DNA of 64,000 bases from Bartonella sp. F02 (GCF_026929975.1 NZ_JANHOK010000005.1:1-64000), one strand, 5' to 3'. Shown: positions 49,700 to 60,907, numbered from the stretch's first letter. Program-made: numbers and translations. The notes: generated by a model from the letters alone, not told the origin.

Positions 49700-50335
49700 A
49701 TGACAACTTTTACGATATTGTTAAATGGAGATATTTGCATCACACAACGTTTACGAGATCAAATCCATGGAAGTCGAGTGATTGCTGCAGATGGGGGGAT
49801 GCGTCATGCAGAAGAATTGGGCGTTACTCCTGAATTATGGCTTGGTGATTTTGATTCTTCTGATCAGGAGCTATTTCAGAAATATCATGATATTTCCCGA
49901 GAAGCTTTCCCTGTAGATAAAGATGCTACAGATAGTGCATTAGCCTGTGAAAAAGCACTACAGCAAGGAGCAAAACAATTAATTTTATGTGGTGCTTTTG
50001 GCGGAGAACGGAGTGATCACACCCTCTCTCATATGACACAAGCAATTGCTCTGGCAGAAAAAGGCATCTCCGTTTTGTTAACCAGTGGTAGCGAAGAAGG
50101 GTGGCCGATTGTATCAAAACCTTTTTCATGTGATTTGCCTGAGGGGTGTCTTTTGAGTATTATTGGATTTTCTGATTTGCAAGGCTTAACTTTGTCAGGT
50201 GTCAAATGGCCATTATCAGGAAAAGATATACCTTTCGGATCGTCATTGACACTTTCTAACCGTGTTTGTGGAACCTTTTACTGTGATTTGAGTTTTGGAA
50301 GAGCTATTTTATTAGCATCTTTACCTGTTTTATAG
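49700..50335 (+). CDS. Thiamine pyrophosphokinase
   Basis: 211 residues from ATG 49700. Motifs: VIAADGGMRHAEELG, LWLGDFDSSD, PVDKDATDSALACEKAL and LCGAFGGERSDHTLSHM, all typical of the family. It makes thiamine diphosphate from thiamine and ATP; the product is needed by the transketolase at 56.4 kb among others. Upstream starts (ATG 49682, TTG/GTG further) are possible but extend beyond the conserved opening TTFTILLNGD. Not linked to other thiamine genes here. Confidence 0.9.
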   Translation: MTTFTILLNGDICITQRLRDQIHGSRVIAADGGMRHAEELGVTPELWLGDFDSSDQELFQKYHDISREAFPVDKDATDSALACEKALQQGAKQLILCGAFGGERSDHTLSHMTQAIALAEKGISVLLTSGSEEGWPIVSKPFSCDLPEGCLLSIIGFSDLQGLTLSGVKWPLSGKDIPFGSSLTLSNRVCGTFYCDLSFGRAILLASLPVL

Positions 50336-50457
50336 ATTTTTCTGATATATAAAGTATAGCGGAAAAATGATACATTAAGTTTTAATACTATGGAGTTCGT
50401 TTTAGTCTGATGGTGAAGACGTTACGTTTTATTTTTTATAAAGAAAGAGGTTTTGAC

Positions 50458-50853
50458 ATGTTAAAGCCAGTTTTTACGATGGCAGTCATTTCAATGGTAG
50501 GCTTCAGTATGGCAGCTTGTACTGTTGCTGAACAGAGAGTTGCAGGCTATGGTGTGAGTGGGGCTGCCTTAGGCGCTTTAGCAGGAACAGCTATAGGTGG
50601 AGGAAGTCCTAGGTCAGCTGTAACAGGAGCAACAATTGGTGCTATCGCAGGAACAGTGACAGGCGTTTCTGCAAATAAAAGAAAAGCATCAAGAGTGGTT
50701 GTTCAGCCACAACAATTATGTACATATCGCGATCATCATGGCCAGCTTTATCAAGCTCCATGTCCTCAACCGGTACAACAACCAAAATTATGTGTCTATA
50801 GTGGCGTCGGAGGCAAGCTGTATCAAGCGCCTTGCCATCGTAGACGTTATTAA
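50458..50853 (+). CDS. Glycine-zipper outer membrane lipoprotein
   Basis: 131 residues. Signal peptide with lipobox SMAAC, then a glycine-zipper hairpin (GAALGALAGTAIGGG, then TGATIGAIAGTVTG, residues about 33-72). The C-terminus has two copies of a short motif CTYRDHHGQLYQAPC and CVYSGVGGKLYQAPC, each framed by cysteines. Similar lipoproteins insert in the outer membrane, role unknown. GAGG precedes ATG 50458. The ABC-F gene starts 5 bases after its stop. Confidence 0.83.
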   Translation: MLKPVFTMAVISMVGFSMAACTVAEQRVAGYGVSGAALGALAGTAIGGGSPRSAVTGATIGAIAGTVTGVSANKRKASRVVVQPQQLCTYRDHHGQLYQAPCPQPVQQPKLCVYSGVGGKLYQAPCHRRRY

Positions 50854-50858
50854 CGGCT

Positions 50859-52679
50859 ATGCCGCTCTTGCGGCTTGACCGCATTTCCTTAACTTTTGGG
50901 GGAGCGCCTTTACTCGATCAAGTGTGCTTGTTCGTGAAGGAGGGAGAGCGTATTGCGCTTGTTGGTCGGAATGGATGCGGAAAATCAACGCTGTTAAAAA
51001 TTGCTGCTGGAATTTTAGAACCGAGTGGAGGCGAGGTTTTTCGTCACCCTCGGGCAACGATTCGTTATGTTTCTCAAGTCTCTGATTTTTCAGGATTTGA
51101 CGATATCAATACATATGTTGAATCTGGTCTTGATGATGTTCATGATGTGCAATTTGTAAAAGCATTGCTCGGAAATTTTGGTTTTTTAGGAACAGAAAAA
51201 TTAGCGACGCTTTCTGGAGGAGAAAAGCGACGTGTTTCATTAGTGCAGGCCATTGCAGCAAAGCCTGATATTCTTTTATTGGATGAACCAACCAATCATC
51301 TCGATTTACCAACGATCGAATGGCTTGAAAATACCTTGTGCTCTTTACGTTCAGCACTTGTCGTGATTTCACATGATCGGCGGTTTTTAGAAACAGTAAC
51401 ACGTTCAACGGTGTGGCTGGATCGTGGCACAACAAGAAGAGTTGAAAAGAATTTTTCTCAATTCGAAGTGTGGCGTGATCAGATCCTTGAAGAAGAAGCT
51501 CGGGATCAACATAAATTGGGTCGTCAAATTAAGCGTGAAGAAGAATGGTTGCGCTATGGCGTGACAGCACGGCGTAAGCGTAATGTCCGGCGTTTAGGGG
51601 CGTTAAAAGAATTACGGCATCAGCATAAAACCCATCGAGCTCCTTCGGGAACAGTTCTTTTAGAAGCAGCTAAAAGTCATGATTCAGGTCAATTAGTTCT
51701 GGAAGCAAAAGGGCTTTCAAAGTCTTATGGCGATCAGGTTATTGTTAAAGATTTTTCATTGCGGATTCGACGCGGTGACCGAATTGGTCTGGTAGGGCCC
51801 AATGGAATAGGGAAAACAACATTACTTTCAGTTTTGATTGGTCAACAAAAAGCAGATAAGGGAACCGTGAAGCTTGGTTATAATGTTGCAATGGCATTGC
51901 TCGATCAACAGCGTATTTTAAATGAAGAAGAGACTTTAGCACATTATTTAACAGGGGGAAGAGGAGAGACAGTGTTGATCAATGGGCAAGAACGTCATGT
52001 TGTTTCCTATATGAAAGATTTTTTATTTTTGCCTGAACAAGCGCGAACACCTGTGAAAAAATTATCAGGAGGAGAAAGAGCACGTCTCATGCTAGCACGG
52101 CTTTTATCACAGCCTGCAAACTTCCTTATTTTGGATGAACCAACCAATGATTTGGATATGGAAACCTTGGATTTGTTGCAAGAATTTATCGCTGATTTTG
52201 CAGGAACAGTATTATTGGTAAGCCATGATAGAGATTTTTTAGATAGAACCGTAACGCATATGTTGGTTCCTCAAGGAGAGGGAAGTTGGATTCTGTATGC
52301 GGGCGGCTACAGTGATATGATGGCTCAAAGAAAGAACCATGACATTTCACAGCAAAAAGAACAGCAAAAATCTACAAAACAAAAGAGCCAAACAAAATCA
52401 ACAGCAGCGCATGAAGAAAAAACACCACGCAAATTGTCTTATAAACAAGCTTATGCGCTAGAAAAATTACCGCAACAAATTGCTTCTTTGCACAGCGAAA
52501 TCAAAGAAATTGAACAAGAATTGTCAGATCCAACTCTCTATAGCGGTGATAAAGAGCGCTTCGAGCGTTTGTCGATAGCGCTTGAAGAAAAGCAGAAACT
52601 TTGTTTGCAAAAAGAAGAAGAGTGGTTGGAATTAGAACTCTTGAACGAGGAAATTAAAAAAGACACGCGCTCGCATTAA
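50859..52679 (+). CDS. uup: ABC-F family ATPase (Uup-like)
   Basis: 606 residues with two ATPase domains and no membrane part: Walker [17 protein letters not shown] (about residue 37) and [16 protein letters not shown] (about 315), signatures [14 protein letters not shown] and [14 protein letters not shown], and an ABC-F linker between. A basic stretch and C-terminal coiled coil (about 520-600) mark the Uup subgroup. ABC-F proteins act on ribosomes or DNA rather than in transport. Its stop overlaps the stop of gapR on the other strand. Confidence 0.9.
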   Translation: MPLLRLDRISLTFGGAPLLDQVCLFVKEGERIALVGRNGCGKSTLLKIAAGILEPSGGEVFRHPRATIRYVSQVSDFSGFDDINTYVESGLDDVHDVQFVKALLGNFGFLGTEKLATLSGGEKRRVSLVQAIAAKPDILLLDEPTNHLDLPTIEWLENTLCSLRSALVVISHDRRFLETVTRSTVWLDRGTTRRVEKNFSQFEVWRDQILEEEARDQHKLGRQIKREEEWLRYGVTARRKRNVRRLGALKELRHQHKTHRAPSGTVLLEAAKSHDSGQLVLEAKGLSKSYGDQVIVKDFSLRIRRGDRIGLVGPNGIGKTTLLSVLIGQQKADKGTVKLGYNVAMALLDQQRILNEEETLAHYLTGGRGETVLINGQERHVVSYMKDFLFLPEQARTPVKKLSGGERARLMLARLLSQPANFLILDEPTNDLDMETLDLLQEFIADFAGTVLLVSHDRDFLDRTVTHMLVPQGEGSWILYAGGYSDMMAQRKNHDISQQKEQQKSTKQKSQTKSTAAHEEKTPRKLSYKQAYALEKLPQQIASLHSEIKEIEQELSDPTLYSGDKERFERLSIALEEKQKLCLQKEEEWLELELLNEEIKKDTRSH

Positions 52680-52933
52680 TTCATACCAAGCGCATTTTTG
52701 TAAAGTTGGATAATGGCTTCTTCTTCCATCCGTTCATGGTCTTCTTTTTTGCGCAATCGTATAATACTTCGCACAGCTTTACTATCAAAACCAGATCCTT
52801 TGAGCTCAGCGTAAACTTCTTTAATATCATCCGAAATGGTTTTCTTTTCTTCCTCAAGCCGTTCAATTCGTTCTATAAAAGAGCGTAATTGATTGGCAGA
52901 GATGGCTTGTGTTTGATCGATAACATCGTTCAT
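52676..52933 (-). CDS. gapR: GapR-family nucleoid protein (DUF2312)
   Basis: 85 residues, mostly helical: [19 protein letters not shown], then [21 protein letters not shown] and [17 protein letters not shown]. This is the DUF2312 pattern conserved in alphaproteobacteria. In Caulobacter GapR binds overtwisted DNA ahead of forks and polymerases. The stop codons of this gene and the ABC-F gene overlap tail to tail. Confidence 0.93.
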   Translation of the reverse strand: MNDVIDQTQAISANQLRSFIERIERLEEEKKTISDDIKEVYAELKGSGFDSKAVRSIIRLRKKEDHERMEEEAIIQLYKNALGMN

Positions 52934-53253
52934 GATATTTTTCTCCGGAATAGTCTATTGTGTAAGTTGGCTTGTTTGACACTAAGCCATTATTGGGTGC
53001 TCGAAAAACAGGAAGAAAGTCAAACTATTACATTTTTCCCTTCACAAGATAACTTTTAAATGATTTGTATAAACAATTTGTATAAAAAAGTGTGTTTATG
53101 GACAAAATAATGTCAAAAAGCAGAAAAAAAATGTGATATTTGTACTACGTGTGTCTATATGTTTTAGTATTCTTTGTTTTTTAGATAGAGTGTCAGTATT
53201 TTGCAGAAAGAGAAGGAAGAGAGGCATAAGCTTTAAAAGGCTTACAGCTTTAG
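52934..53253 (+). other. Spacer between gapR and the DUF1036 gene
   Basis: 320 bases between divergent genes, AT-rich, presumably with both promoters. No gene or RNA recognised. Confidence 0.4.
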
Positions 53254-53757
53254 ATGAAGTGTATGAATGTTCAAAAATGGCAAAAAAAATTTCAGACAGC
53301 TTTTTGTATTTTCTTGTTGAATGTAGCTTTTGTTTTTACAGTTTGTGACTTTGCAAAAGCGGATTTTCGTGTCTGTAATACAACACAAGAGCCTGTTGGT
53401 GTTGCTTTGGGGTATCGCACTCCTTCAGGGTGGGTGAGTGAAGGCTGGTGGGTGATCCCCATGACAGAGTGCAAAACACTCATTGATGGACCTCTTTTAT
53501 CACGATTTTATTATTTTTATGCTGAAGATTCTCAGAAAAAAGGAAAATGGCCCGGCTCGATAACGATGTGCGTGAAGGATAGCCAGTTTACGATTCAAGG
53601 AGTTCATGATTGTTTTGCTCGAGGATATCAAAAAGCGGCATTTAAAGAAATTGATACAGGCAATCAAATCAACTGGATGGTGCAATTGACAGATGTGTCT
53701 TTGTTCAATGATTCTACTGTTCATGCCCCCACACTTTCAGGAGTTGCATCACCGTGA
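53254..53757 (+). CDS. DUF1036 exported protein
   Basis: 167 residues. A hydrophobic signal (FCIFLLNVAFVFTVC) is followed by the DUF1036 domain: DFRVCNTTQEPVGVALGYR, SEGWWVIPMTECKTL, YYFYAEDS and a C-terminal FTIQGVHDCFARGY. Function is unknown; the domain is found mainly in alphaproteobacteria, and here it is exported. Its TGA overlaps the GTG of pyk (GTGA), so the two are translated together, an arrangement also known in relatives. Start could be ATG 53254 or 53263. Confidence 0.88.
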   Translation: MKCMNVQKWQKKFQTAFCIFLLNVAFVFTVCDFAKADFRVCNTTQEPVGVALGYRTPSGWVSEGWWVIPMTECKTLIDGPLLSRFYYFYAEDSQKKGKWPGSITMCVKDSQFTIQGVHDCFARGYQKAAFKEIDTGNQINWMVQLTDVSLFNDSTVHAPTLSGVASP

Positions 53758-55196
53758 AGCGTGCGCGTAAAGTGAAAATTATTGCAACTCTTGGTCCTGC
53801 ATCTTTTTCATTAGAGATGATTGAAAAGCTTTTTAGAGCGGGAGCTGATGTTTTTCGTTTAAATATGAGCCATACAGATCATGCAACAATGCGGGAGCTT
53901 GTTCAAAGAATACGGGCTGTTGAAAAATCCGTTAATCGACCGATCGGTATTTTAGCCGATTTGCAAGGGCCGAAATTGCGGATCGGGTGTTTTGCAAAAG
54001 GACAAGAAGATTTAGTTGTTGGGCAAAGTTTTACACTAGATAATTGCGATGTTTCAGGTGATGCAAAGCGTGTTTTTTTTCCACATAGAGGAGTGTTAGA
54101 AGCTGTAAAACCAGGAGATCGCTTATTGATTGATGATGGAAAACTTGAACTGCGTGCTGAGGTGTGTGAAGGCCATTCTCTCCAGTGTCGTGTCGTTGCT
54201 GGAACGCATATTTCTGACCGAAAAGGGGTTAGTTTTCCCGATACAATTTTGCCGTTTGGATCTATGACACCAAAGGATGATGCGGATCTTTTAGCCATCT
54301 TGGAACAGCCCATCGATTGGGTTGCCCTTTCTTTTATTCAACGTCCACAAGATATTGTTGCAGTGCGCCAACGGACACAAGGTAAAGTATCTTTAATGGC
54401 AAAAATCGAAAAACCACATGCTTTAGAGCATATTAAAGAAATTATTGATGTGGCTGATGGGATTATGATTGCACGAGGAGATCTTGGTGTCGAAATGCCT
54501 TTAGAAAAAGTGCCTGCTATTCAAATGGATCTTATCAAAGCGTGTCGTTTAGCTGGAAAACCCGTTGTGGTTGCGACACAAATGCTTGAATCAATGATTA
54601 CATCATGTGTGCCAACGCGAGCTGAAGTTTCGGATGTGGCGACAGCTGTTTACGCTGGAACAGATGCCGTCATGTTGTCAGCGGAATCTGCATCTGGTCA
54701 TTATCCAGAAGAGGCTGTTTTGATGATGGATCGAATTGCTCAGCAGACTGAAAAAGATCGCAATTATGCCGTTATGCTCAGCGCGCAGCATCCTGTGCCA
54801 GAGTCAACAGGAACAGACGCGATTTCTCTTGCTGCGCGTCAGATCGCTGAAACTCTTCAATTAGCTGCAATTGTTGCCTATACTTCTTCGGGGACAACTG
54901 GGATACGAATGTCACGAGAACGTCCAAATAGACCAATTGTTGCTTTATCTCCAATTGTGGAAACTGCACGTCGATTAGCTTTGATCTGGGGGTTGCATTG
55001 TGTGGTGACAGAAGATGCGTGCAATTTGGATGATATGGTTGATCATGCAGCGATGATTGCTTTTCAGGAAGGTTTTTGTCAAGCTGGAGATCAATTTATT
55101 GTGACAGCCGGCGTTCCACTGGGAACACCTGGGACAACAAATTTGCTCCGCGTTGCTTCTGTTCCTGTGGCTTGTGATGAGGTTAAAAGGATTTAA
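53754..55196 (+). CDS. pyk: Pyruvate kinase
   Basis: 480 residues. KIIATLGPASFSLEMIEKLF opens the barrel; SLMAKIEKPHAL (catalytic lysine about residue 223) and GIMIARGDLGVEMP follow, and the C-terminal regulatory domain is complete. It makes pyruvate and ATP from phosphoenolpyruvate. GTG start overlaps the DUF1036 stop, with AGGAG about 10 bases upstream. Confidence 0.96.
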   Translation: MKRARKVKIIATLGPASFSLEMIEKLFRAGADVFRLNMSHTDHATMRELVQRIRAVEKSVNRPIGILADLQGPKLRIGCFAKGQEDLVVGQSFTLDNCDVSGDAKRVFFPHRGVLEAVKPGDRLLIDDGKLELRAEVCEGHSLQCRVVAGTHISDRKGVSFPDTILPFGSMTPKDDADLLAILEQPIDWVALSFIQRPQDIVAVRQRTQGKVSLMAKIEKPHALEHIKEIIDVADGIMIARGDLGVEMPLEKVPAIQMDLIKACRLAGKPVVVATQMLESMITSCVPTRAEVSDVATAVYAGTDAVMLSAESASGHYPEEAVLMMDRIAQQTEKDRNYAVMLSAQHPVPESTGTDAISLAARQIAETLQLAAIVAYTSSGTTGIRMSRERPNRPIVALSPIVETARRLALIWGLHCVVTEDACNLDDMVDHAAMIAFQEGFCQAGDQFIVTAGVPLGTPGTTNLLRVASVPVACDEVKRI

Positions 55197-55372
55197 AAGC
55201 GCTGTGCTTAAGATATTGAAAATGAGAAGGCTATAAAGGATCAACAAATGTATCAGTGTTTTCTCTCTTGAGAAGAACTGAGGCAGAAAATCTGATGAAT
55301 TTTGTTGTCTAGAGGTTCTCTTTGTGGTGTTGTGCGTGGACAAATGAGAAATTTCAAACTCTGCTTTTTTAT

Positions 55373-55777
55373 TTAAGAAGAGGTGTGTGTTTCTGTTTCT
55401 TCTTCGGTTTGTTCTGGAAGAGAAACCGTTCCGTGGTGTTCGTTTTCAAGTAATTGTTGAGTGAGATTTTCAATTCTGCGTGTGGTCTCTTGTACAATTT
55501 TGCTCATGGTACGATCTTTTTCATCGTTTTGTCGTAAAAGAGCGGCATTGCTTTCTCGCAGTTTTTTGTTTTCTCTTTTTATTTCTTCCATTTCATCGAT
55601 AACCATAATGCCTGCCATAACAGAAAGACGGTGGTCACCAATTTCACCAAAGTTTTTTTTCAGATGTGTGATGTATTGATCAAACTGAGCAGCAAGTTCA
55701 ATGAGATGTTGTTCTTGTCCTTCATCACAAGCCATACGATAAACTTTACCATCAATTGTAACGGAAACAGTTTCCAT
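55373..55777 (-). CDS. zapA: ZapA-like cell division protein
   Basis: 134 residues. The globular part VSVTIDGKVYRMACDEGQE and LIELAAQFDQYITHLK, followed by DHRLSVMAGIMVIDEM and a coiled coil, matches ZapA, which bundles FtsZ filaments. AAGG precedes the ATG. It follows the DUF4164 gene by 12 bases, a common Rhizobiales pair upstream of tkt. Confidence 0.9.
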   Translation of the reverse strand: METVSVTIDGKVYRMACDEGQEQHLIELAAQFDQYITHLKKNFGEIGDHRLSVMAGIMVIDEMEEIKRENKKLRESNAALLRQNDEKDRTMSKIVQETTRRIENLTQQLLENEHHGTVSLPEQTEEETETHTSS

Positions 55778-55789
55778 ATATTTTAACCT

Positions 55790-56065
55790 TTATCTATCAA
55801 TCACAATACGAATGGTTTCCATTGCTTTAATCAGACGCTTGGAAACTTCTTTATTAATTGTTTCGAGACGTTCTGCATGAGCTTCTACTTTATCAAGGGC
55901 TTGAGCAAGACGACTACGATCAGCATTCATTCGTTGTATTTCTTCTTCCCATTCATTGTTTTTATCAATAACAGCATTTCGATTGATAATGGTGATTTCG
56001 AGATTTCTGAGTGCTTTTTCCAATTGCTCTAAAGCTTGTGGTAGAATAGCATTCTCTCGATTCAT
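55790..56065 (-). CDS. DUF4164 coiled-coil protein
   Basis: 91 residues, predicted a single long coiled coil (LPQALEQLEKALRNLEITII, then LAQALDKVEAHAERLETI) ending in AMETIRIVIDR. It matches the DUF4164 family that accompanies zapA in Rhizobiales, suggesting a cell-division role. ATG 56065 has AAGGA 11 bases upstream; ATG 56086 or 56113 are alternative starts. Confidence 0.8.
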   Translation of the reverse strand: MNRENAILPQALEQLEKALRNLEITIINRNAVIDKNNEWEEEIQRMNADRSRLAQALDKVEAHAERLETINKEVSKRLIKAMETIRIVIDR

Positions 56066-56396
56066 GACAATTATATCCTTTAGCATTTTTATAGACAAAA
56101 ACGAATCACTCATTTTCTTATTTTTTCATATATGTTCATTCTGAAATATGTAAGATATTTTAGCAAGCAAAGCAGGGGATTGATATAAATTAAAGGCTAG
56201 ATTTTTTAATAGTGTTGGCATAAATGATAGAGATGTTAAAGTGTGCTAGGGAGAAATATGATTAGCATCATCACAAAAGAGAGTATCGGCAGTTGAGTAA
56301 ACGATAAAATGTTTTAAAAAATGTTTCTTAAAGATCACAGTCGCTTCGAGAATAATCGTAAAGATTAATAATTTAAATAATAATGGTCTATTATTC
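56066..56396. other. Divergent spacer zapA operon / tkt operon
   Basis: 331 bases, AT-rich, expected to hold promoters of both units. No ORF or structured RNA recognised. Confidence 0.4.
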
Positions 56397-58403
56397 ATGA
56401 CAAATACAAAACAACAAAATCAGATGGCTAATGCTATCCGTTTTTTGGCTATTGATGCAATTGAAAAAGCGAATTCAGGGCATCCTGGTTTACCAATGGG
56501 AGCAGCAGATATTGCGACGGTTCTTTATTCAAAATTTTTAGCTCATGATCCTAAAAATCCTCGTTGGCCTAATCGTGATCGCTTTGTTTTATCGGCAGGG
56601 CACGGTTCTATGTTGCTTTATGCTCTGATGTATCTTTCTGGCTATGAAGATGTTTCTTTAGAAGATATCCGTAATTTTCGCCAATTAGGATTCAAAGTTG
56701 CGGGGCACCCAGAATATGGGCACGCAGCAGGAATCGAAACCACGACAGGACCTCTGGGTCAGGGATTGGCAAATGCTGTGGGAATGGCTCTTGGAGAACG
56801 TTTACAAAATGCGCGGTTTGGCGATTTAATTGATCATTATACTTATGCGCTGGTTGGTGATGGCTGTTTAATGGAAGGTATTTCTCAAGAAGCAATTTCT
56901 CTTGCTGGTCATCTCAAATTAAATAAACTTATTGTCTTTTGGGATGATAATAATATCTCAATCGATGGAACTATTTCCTTGACAGATAGTACAGATCAGG
57001 TTGCTCGTTTTAAAGCTTCTGGTTGGAATGCAATAAAAGTGAATGGGCATAGCCATAGTGCATTGAAGCGTGCAATCGAAATGGCACGAAAATCGGATAA
57101 ACCAACACTTATTGCATGTAAAACAACAATCGGTTTTGGAGCACCAAACAAAGGAGGAACCAATAAAGTCCATGGATCGCCTTTGGGAGCACAAGAAGTT
57201 GCTGAAACGCGAAAAGCTTTGGAATGGGATGCTGAACCCTTTGTGATTCCTTCTGATATTCTTGATCATTGGCGCTTAGCTGGGTTGAACGCTGCTAAAA
57301 AGAGAAAAGAATGGGATAAAAAATTTGCTGATTTACCTTTATCAGAGCGCGTTGAATTTGAACGCCTCATGCGAGGTGATCTCGTGGGGAATTTTGATAG
57401 CATTATTGATGCCTATAAACAGAAATTGGCACAAGAATGCCCCGTTGTTGCAACTCGAAAAGCTTCTGAAATGGCTCTTGATGTTATCAATGAGGTTGTG
57501 GTTGAAACCATCGGAGGATCTGCTGATTTAACAGGGTCGAATAATACAAAAACAGGTCAAATGAAAACTATTGCGGCAGACGACTTTTCTGGCCGATATA
57601 TGCATTATGGAATTCGAGAACATGCTATGGGAGCTGTGATGAACGGTCTTGCTCTTTATGGCGGGTTTATTCCTTATGGCGGAACTTTTTTATGCTTTTC
57701 TGATTATATGCGCCCTGCTATGCGTCTTTCTTCATTGATGGGTGTGCGGGTTATTTATGTCATGACCCATGATTCAATTGGTCTTGGTGAAGATGGGCCA
57801 ACCCATCAACCTGTAGAACATTTGGCCGCATTGCGCGCTATTCCCAATCATTTTGTTTTCCGGCCTGCTGATGCTGTGGAAACAGTGGAATGTTGGCAAT
57901 TGGCTTTAAAGGCACGAACAACACCTTCTACCTTAGCATTGAGCCGACAAAATTTACCACTTGTGCGTCGGGAGTATCAAGAAGACAATCTCTGTATGCT
58001 TGGCGCTTATGAGTTATTAACAGCCAGTGATGAGGCCAAGGTTACTTTATTTGCTTCAGGGTCTGAAGTACAAATTGCTGTGAAGGCGCGGAATGCTTTG
58101 GAAGCAAGTGGTATCCCAACGCGTGTTGTTTCTGTTCCTTGTTTTGAATTATTTGCTCAACAATCGGTTGCGTATCAATGTGCTCTCATTGGGGAGGCTC
58201 CTATTAAAATTGCAATTGAAGCGGCAATCCGGCAAGGATGGGATCGGTTTATCGGAAGTGATGGAGTCTTTATTGGAATGAGCGGATTTGGTGCCAGTGG
58301 ACCGATGGAACAACTCTATACGCATTTTGGGATTACGTGTGAAAGTGTTGTGGCTACAGTTGAAGAAAAGCTTGAAAAAATCAATGAGAAAGGGACGAAA
58401 TGA
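56397..58403 (+). CDS. tkt: Transketolase
   Basis: 668 residues. Thiamine diphosphate motif [18 protein letters not shown] with [11 protein letters not shown]-terminal [15 protein letters not shown] (about residue 24), and the transketolase signature [14 protein letters not shown] (about 463). It links sugar phosphates of the pentose phosphate pathway. It is first in the tkt-gap cluster; its TGA overlaps the gap ATG (ATGA). Confidence 0.96.
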   Translation: MTNTKQQNQMANAIRFLAIDAIEKANSGHPGLPMGAADIATVLYSKFLAHDPKNPRWPNRDRFVLSAGHGSMLLYALMYLSGYEDVSLEDIRNFRQLGFKVAGHPEYGHAAGIETTTGPLGQGLANAVGMALGERLQNARFGDLIDHYTYALVGDGCLMEGISQEAISLAGHLKLNKLIVFWDDNNISIDGTISLTDSTDQVARFKASGWNAIKVNGHSHSALKRAIEMARKSDKPTLIACKTTIGFGAPNKGGTNKVHGSPLGAQEVAETRKALEWDAEPFVIPSDILDHWRLAGLNAAKKRKEWDKKFADLPLSERVEFERLMRGDLVGNFDSIIDAYKQKLAQECPVVATRKASEMALDVINEVVVETIGGSADLTGSNNTKTGQMKTIAADDFSGRYMHYGIREHAMGAVMNGLALYGGFIPYGGTFLCFSDYMRPAMRLSSLMGVRVIYVMTHDSIGLGEDGPTHQPVEHLAALRAIPNHFVFRPADAVETVECWQLALKARTTPSTLALSRQNLPLVRREYQEDNLCMLGAYELLTASDEAKVTLFASGSEVQIAVKARNALEASGIPTRVVSVPCFELFAQQSVAYQCALIGEAPIKIAIEAAIRQGWDRFIGSDGVFIGMSGFGASGPMEQLYTHFGITCESVVATVEEKLEKINEKGTK

Positions 58404-59407
58404 CTGTTCGCGTTGCAATTAATGGGTTTGGTCGTATTGGACGCAGTGTTTTGCGTTCTATTGTAGAAAGTGGTCGCCAAGATATTCAAGTTGTGGCTAT
58501 TAATGATTGTGGAGCCGTCGAAACAAATGCTCATTTGCTGCGCTATGATTCCGTGCATGGACGGTTCCCCGTTCCCGTGAGTGTGCAGGGAGATGCCATT
58601 GATGTTGGATATGGATTGATTAAAATGACGGCAGAGCGCGATCCTACAAAACTATCTTGGAAAGCGTTAGATATTGATGTCGTGCTGGAATGTACTGGGT
58701 CGTTAACGGCACGTGATAAAGCAAGCGCTCATTTGGATGCAGGAGCAAAGCGTGTTCTTGTTTCTGCTCCTTCAGAAGGAGCTGATCTCACCGTGGTTTA
58801 TGGCGTTAATCACCATGCGCTGAACAAAGAACATCGCGTTGTTTCTAATGCTTCATGTACAACAAACTGTTTGGCTCCTGTTGCTCAGGTACTGCATCAA
58901 ACGATTGGTATTGAAAAAGGTTTTATGACAACAATCCATTCCTATACGGGAGATCAACCTGTTTTAGATAAGAAACATCGCGATCTTTACCGAGCACGCG
59001 CCGCTGCTCTTTCTATGATCCCGACATCAACAGGAGCAGCAAAGGCAGTGGGATTGGTTTTGCCTGAATTAAAAGGATTGTTAGATGGTGTGGCGCTTCG
59101 TGTTCCAACACCGAATGTTTCTGTGATTGATCTTACATTTACAGCCAAGCGTGATACAACAATTGAAGAAATTAATGAAGCCATACGCGCTGCAGCTCAA
59201 GGAATGCTGAAAGGTGTTCTAGATTATACTGAGGAAAAATTGGTGAGTATTGATTTTAATCATAATCCACATTCAGCAATTTTCCAAAATGATCAAACGA
59301 AAGTTGTTAAAGGGCGGTTGTGTCGGGTCCTTGCTTGGTATGACAATGAGTGGGGATTTTCAAACCGTATGAGTGATACGGCGGTTGCTTTTGCTCAGAC
59401 AATATAG
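58400..59407 (+). CDS. gap: Glyceraldehyde-3-phosphate dehydrogenase
   Basis: 335 residues. NAD fold [18 protein letters not shown] at the start, catalytic cysteine in [12 protein letters not shown] (about residue 153), and C-terminal [14 protein letters not shown]. Overlaps tkt by 4 bases. A strong terminator follows the stop, separating it from pgk. Confidence 0.97.
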   Translation: MTVRVAINGFGRIGRSVLRSIVESGRQDIQVVAINDCGAVETNAHLLRYDSVHGRFPVPVSVQGDAIDVGYGLIKMTAERDPTKLSWKALDIDVVLECTGSLTARDKASAHLDAGAKRVLVSAPSEGADLTVVYGVNHHALNKEHRVVSNASCTTNCLAPVAQVLHQTIGIEKGFMTTIHSYTGDQPVLDKKHRDLYRARAAALSMIPTSTGAAKAVGLVLPELKGLLDGVALRVPTPNVSVIDLTFTAKRDTTIEEINEAIRAAAQGMLKGVLDYTEEKLVSIDFNHNPHSAIFQNDQTKVVKGRLCRVLAWYDNEWGFSNRMSDTAVAFAQTI

Positions 59408-59420
59408 AAAGAAATGAATA

Positions 59421-59445
59421 AAGAGGGCCAAACGGTCCTCTTTTT
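59421..59445 (+). terminator. Intrinsic terminator after gap
   Basis: AAGAGGGCC-AAAC-GGTCCTCTT (9 pairs, one G-T), then TTT, 14 bases after the gap stop. It ends the tkt-gap message, so pgk needs its own promoter in the following 175 bases. Confidence 0.85.
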
Positions 59446-59620
59446 GATAGACGAGAAAAATAAGTTCGTTCAGTAAACAAAAAGCATTTTGCATCCTCAA
59501 AAAACAGCACTGGAGTGGAAGAGAAAAAATCAAAAAAATCTGTCAGTATTTTTTTGAAATCTCAGAAAAACTCAACAAGAAGAACGGCATAAATAAAAAA
59601 GAAATGAAAAGAGAACTATC

Positions 59621-60829
59621 ATGAAATTTCGTACGCTTGATGACGTTGATGTGTCAGGAAAACGTGTTCTTGTGCGGGTTGATTTTAATGTGCCTATGTC
59701 AGAAGGAAAAGTGTGTGATGAAACCCGTATTGAACGGCATAAAGACACACTTCTAGAGCTTCAAAAACGAGGAGCTAAGCTTATTTTGCTGTCGCATTGT
59801 GCTCGTCCTAAGGGACAGGTGGTTCCAGAATTTTCATTGCGTCCTGTTGTTGATGTTCTCAAAAAAATAATGAATCAACATGTTTTTTTTGCTGAAGATT
59901 GCATTGGGATGAAAGCTCACGATGCAGTTGATGCCCTACAAAAAGGAGAAATCCTTTTACTTGAAAATCTACGCTTTCATCCTGAAGAAGAAGAAAATAA
60001 TCACTCTTTTGCTGAAGCTTTAGCACGCAATGGTGATCTTTATGTGAATGACGCTTTTTCAGTGTCTCATCGTGCGCATGCATCGACGGAAAAGATAACA
60101 AGTTTTTTACCTTCTTATGCAGGGCGTGCATTACAGCGTGAATTGCAAGCTTTGGAAAAAGGACTGGAGTCTCCTGCTCATCCTGTTATGGCTATTGTTG
60201 GGGGAGCAAAGGTTTCAAGCAAGTTGTTTGTCCTCAATCATTTGATTGAAAAGGTTGATCATTTGGTTATTGGGGGAGGGATGGCTAATAGTTTTTTAGC
60301 AGCACAAGGTATTGCTGTCGGTCAATCATTATGTGAACATTCATTGGCAGAAACGATCAGAGAAATCATTGAAAAAGCACGGGATAATCAATGTGCGCTG
60401 TTGCTTCCTTTAGATGCAGTGGTCGGGTTTCGTTTTGAGAAAAATACACCAAGCCATCTCTATGATATTACAACTATTCCTGAAGATGGGATGATTTTAG
60501 ATATTGGAGAGCGTTCTATTGCGTGCATCAATAAAGTGATTGATGAGGCAAAAACGCTTGTGTGGAATGGACCGCTTGGTGTTTTTGAGATGCCTCCTTT
60601 TGATTTAGGAACAATGGCGGTTGCACGTCATGCTGCTCAACGAACACAACAAGGTCAGTTGGTATCAATCGCAGGAGGAGGAGACACAGTTTTTGCTTTG
60701 AACCATGCGGGTGTTGCTAATGATTTTACATATCTTTCAACAGCAGGAGGCGCGTTTTTGGAATGGATGGAAGGAAAAATTCTTCCAGGTATTTTTGCAT
60801 TAATGCAGATTGAAAAGAAAATGATATAA
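59621..60829 (+). CDS. pgk: Phosphoglycerate kinase
   Basis: 402 residues. VLVRVDFNVPMSEGKV near the start, FAEALARNGDLYVNDAFSVS, hinge and the ATP-site GPLGVFEMPPFDLGT (about residue 310), then GGGDTVFALNHAGV. It makes ATP from 1,3-bisphosphoglycerate. It is followed by the aldolase gene at 78 bases. Confidence 0.96.
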   Translation: MKFRTLDDVDVSGKRVLVRVDFNVPMSEGKVCDETRIERHKDTLLELQKRGAKLILLSHCARPKGQVVPEFSLRPVVDVLKKIMNQHVFFAEDCIGMKAHDAVDALQKGEILLLENLRFHPEEEENNHSFAEALARNGDLYVNDAFSVSHRAHASTEKITSFLPSYAGRALQRELQALEKGLESPAHPVMAIVGGAKVSSKLFVLNHLIEKVDHLVIGGGMANSFLAAQGIAVGQSLCEHSLAETIREIIEKARDNQCALLLPLDAVVGFRFEKNTPSHLYDITTIPEDGMILDIGERSIACINKVIDEAKTLVWNGPLGVFEMPPFDLGTMAVARHAAQRTQQGQLVSIAGGGDTVFALNHAGVANDFTYLSTAGGAFLEWMEGKILPGIFALMQIEKKMI

Positions 60830-60907
60830 TAGAGATACAATCAAAAGAAATCATAAAATTGTATCTATCATGTCTTGAACAATGAAAAAGAAAGAAGAGG
60901 ATTTTTT

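Noticed and set aside
55197-55372. Possible 6S RNA, since ssrS often lies next to zapA
   Set aside because: No long double-arm fold with a central bubble could be drawn by eye in these 176 bases; needs a covariance-model search.
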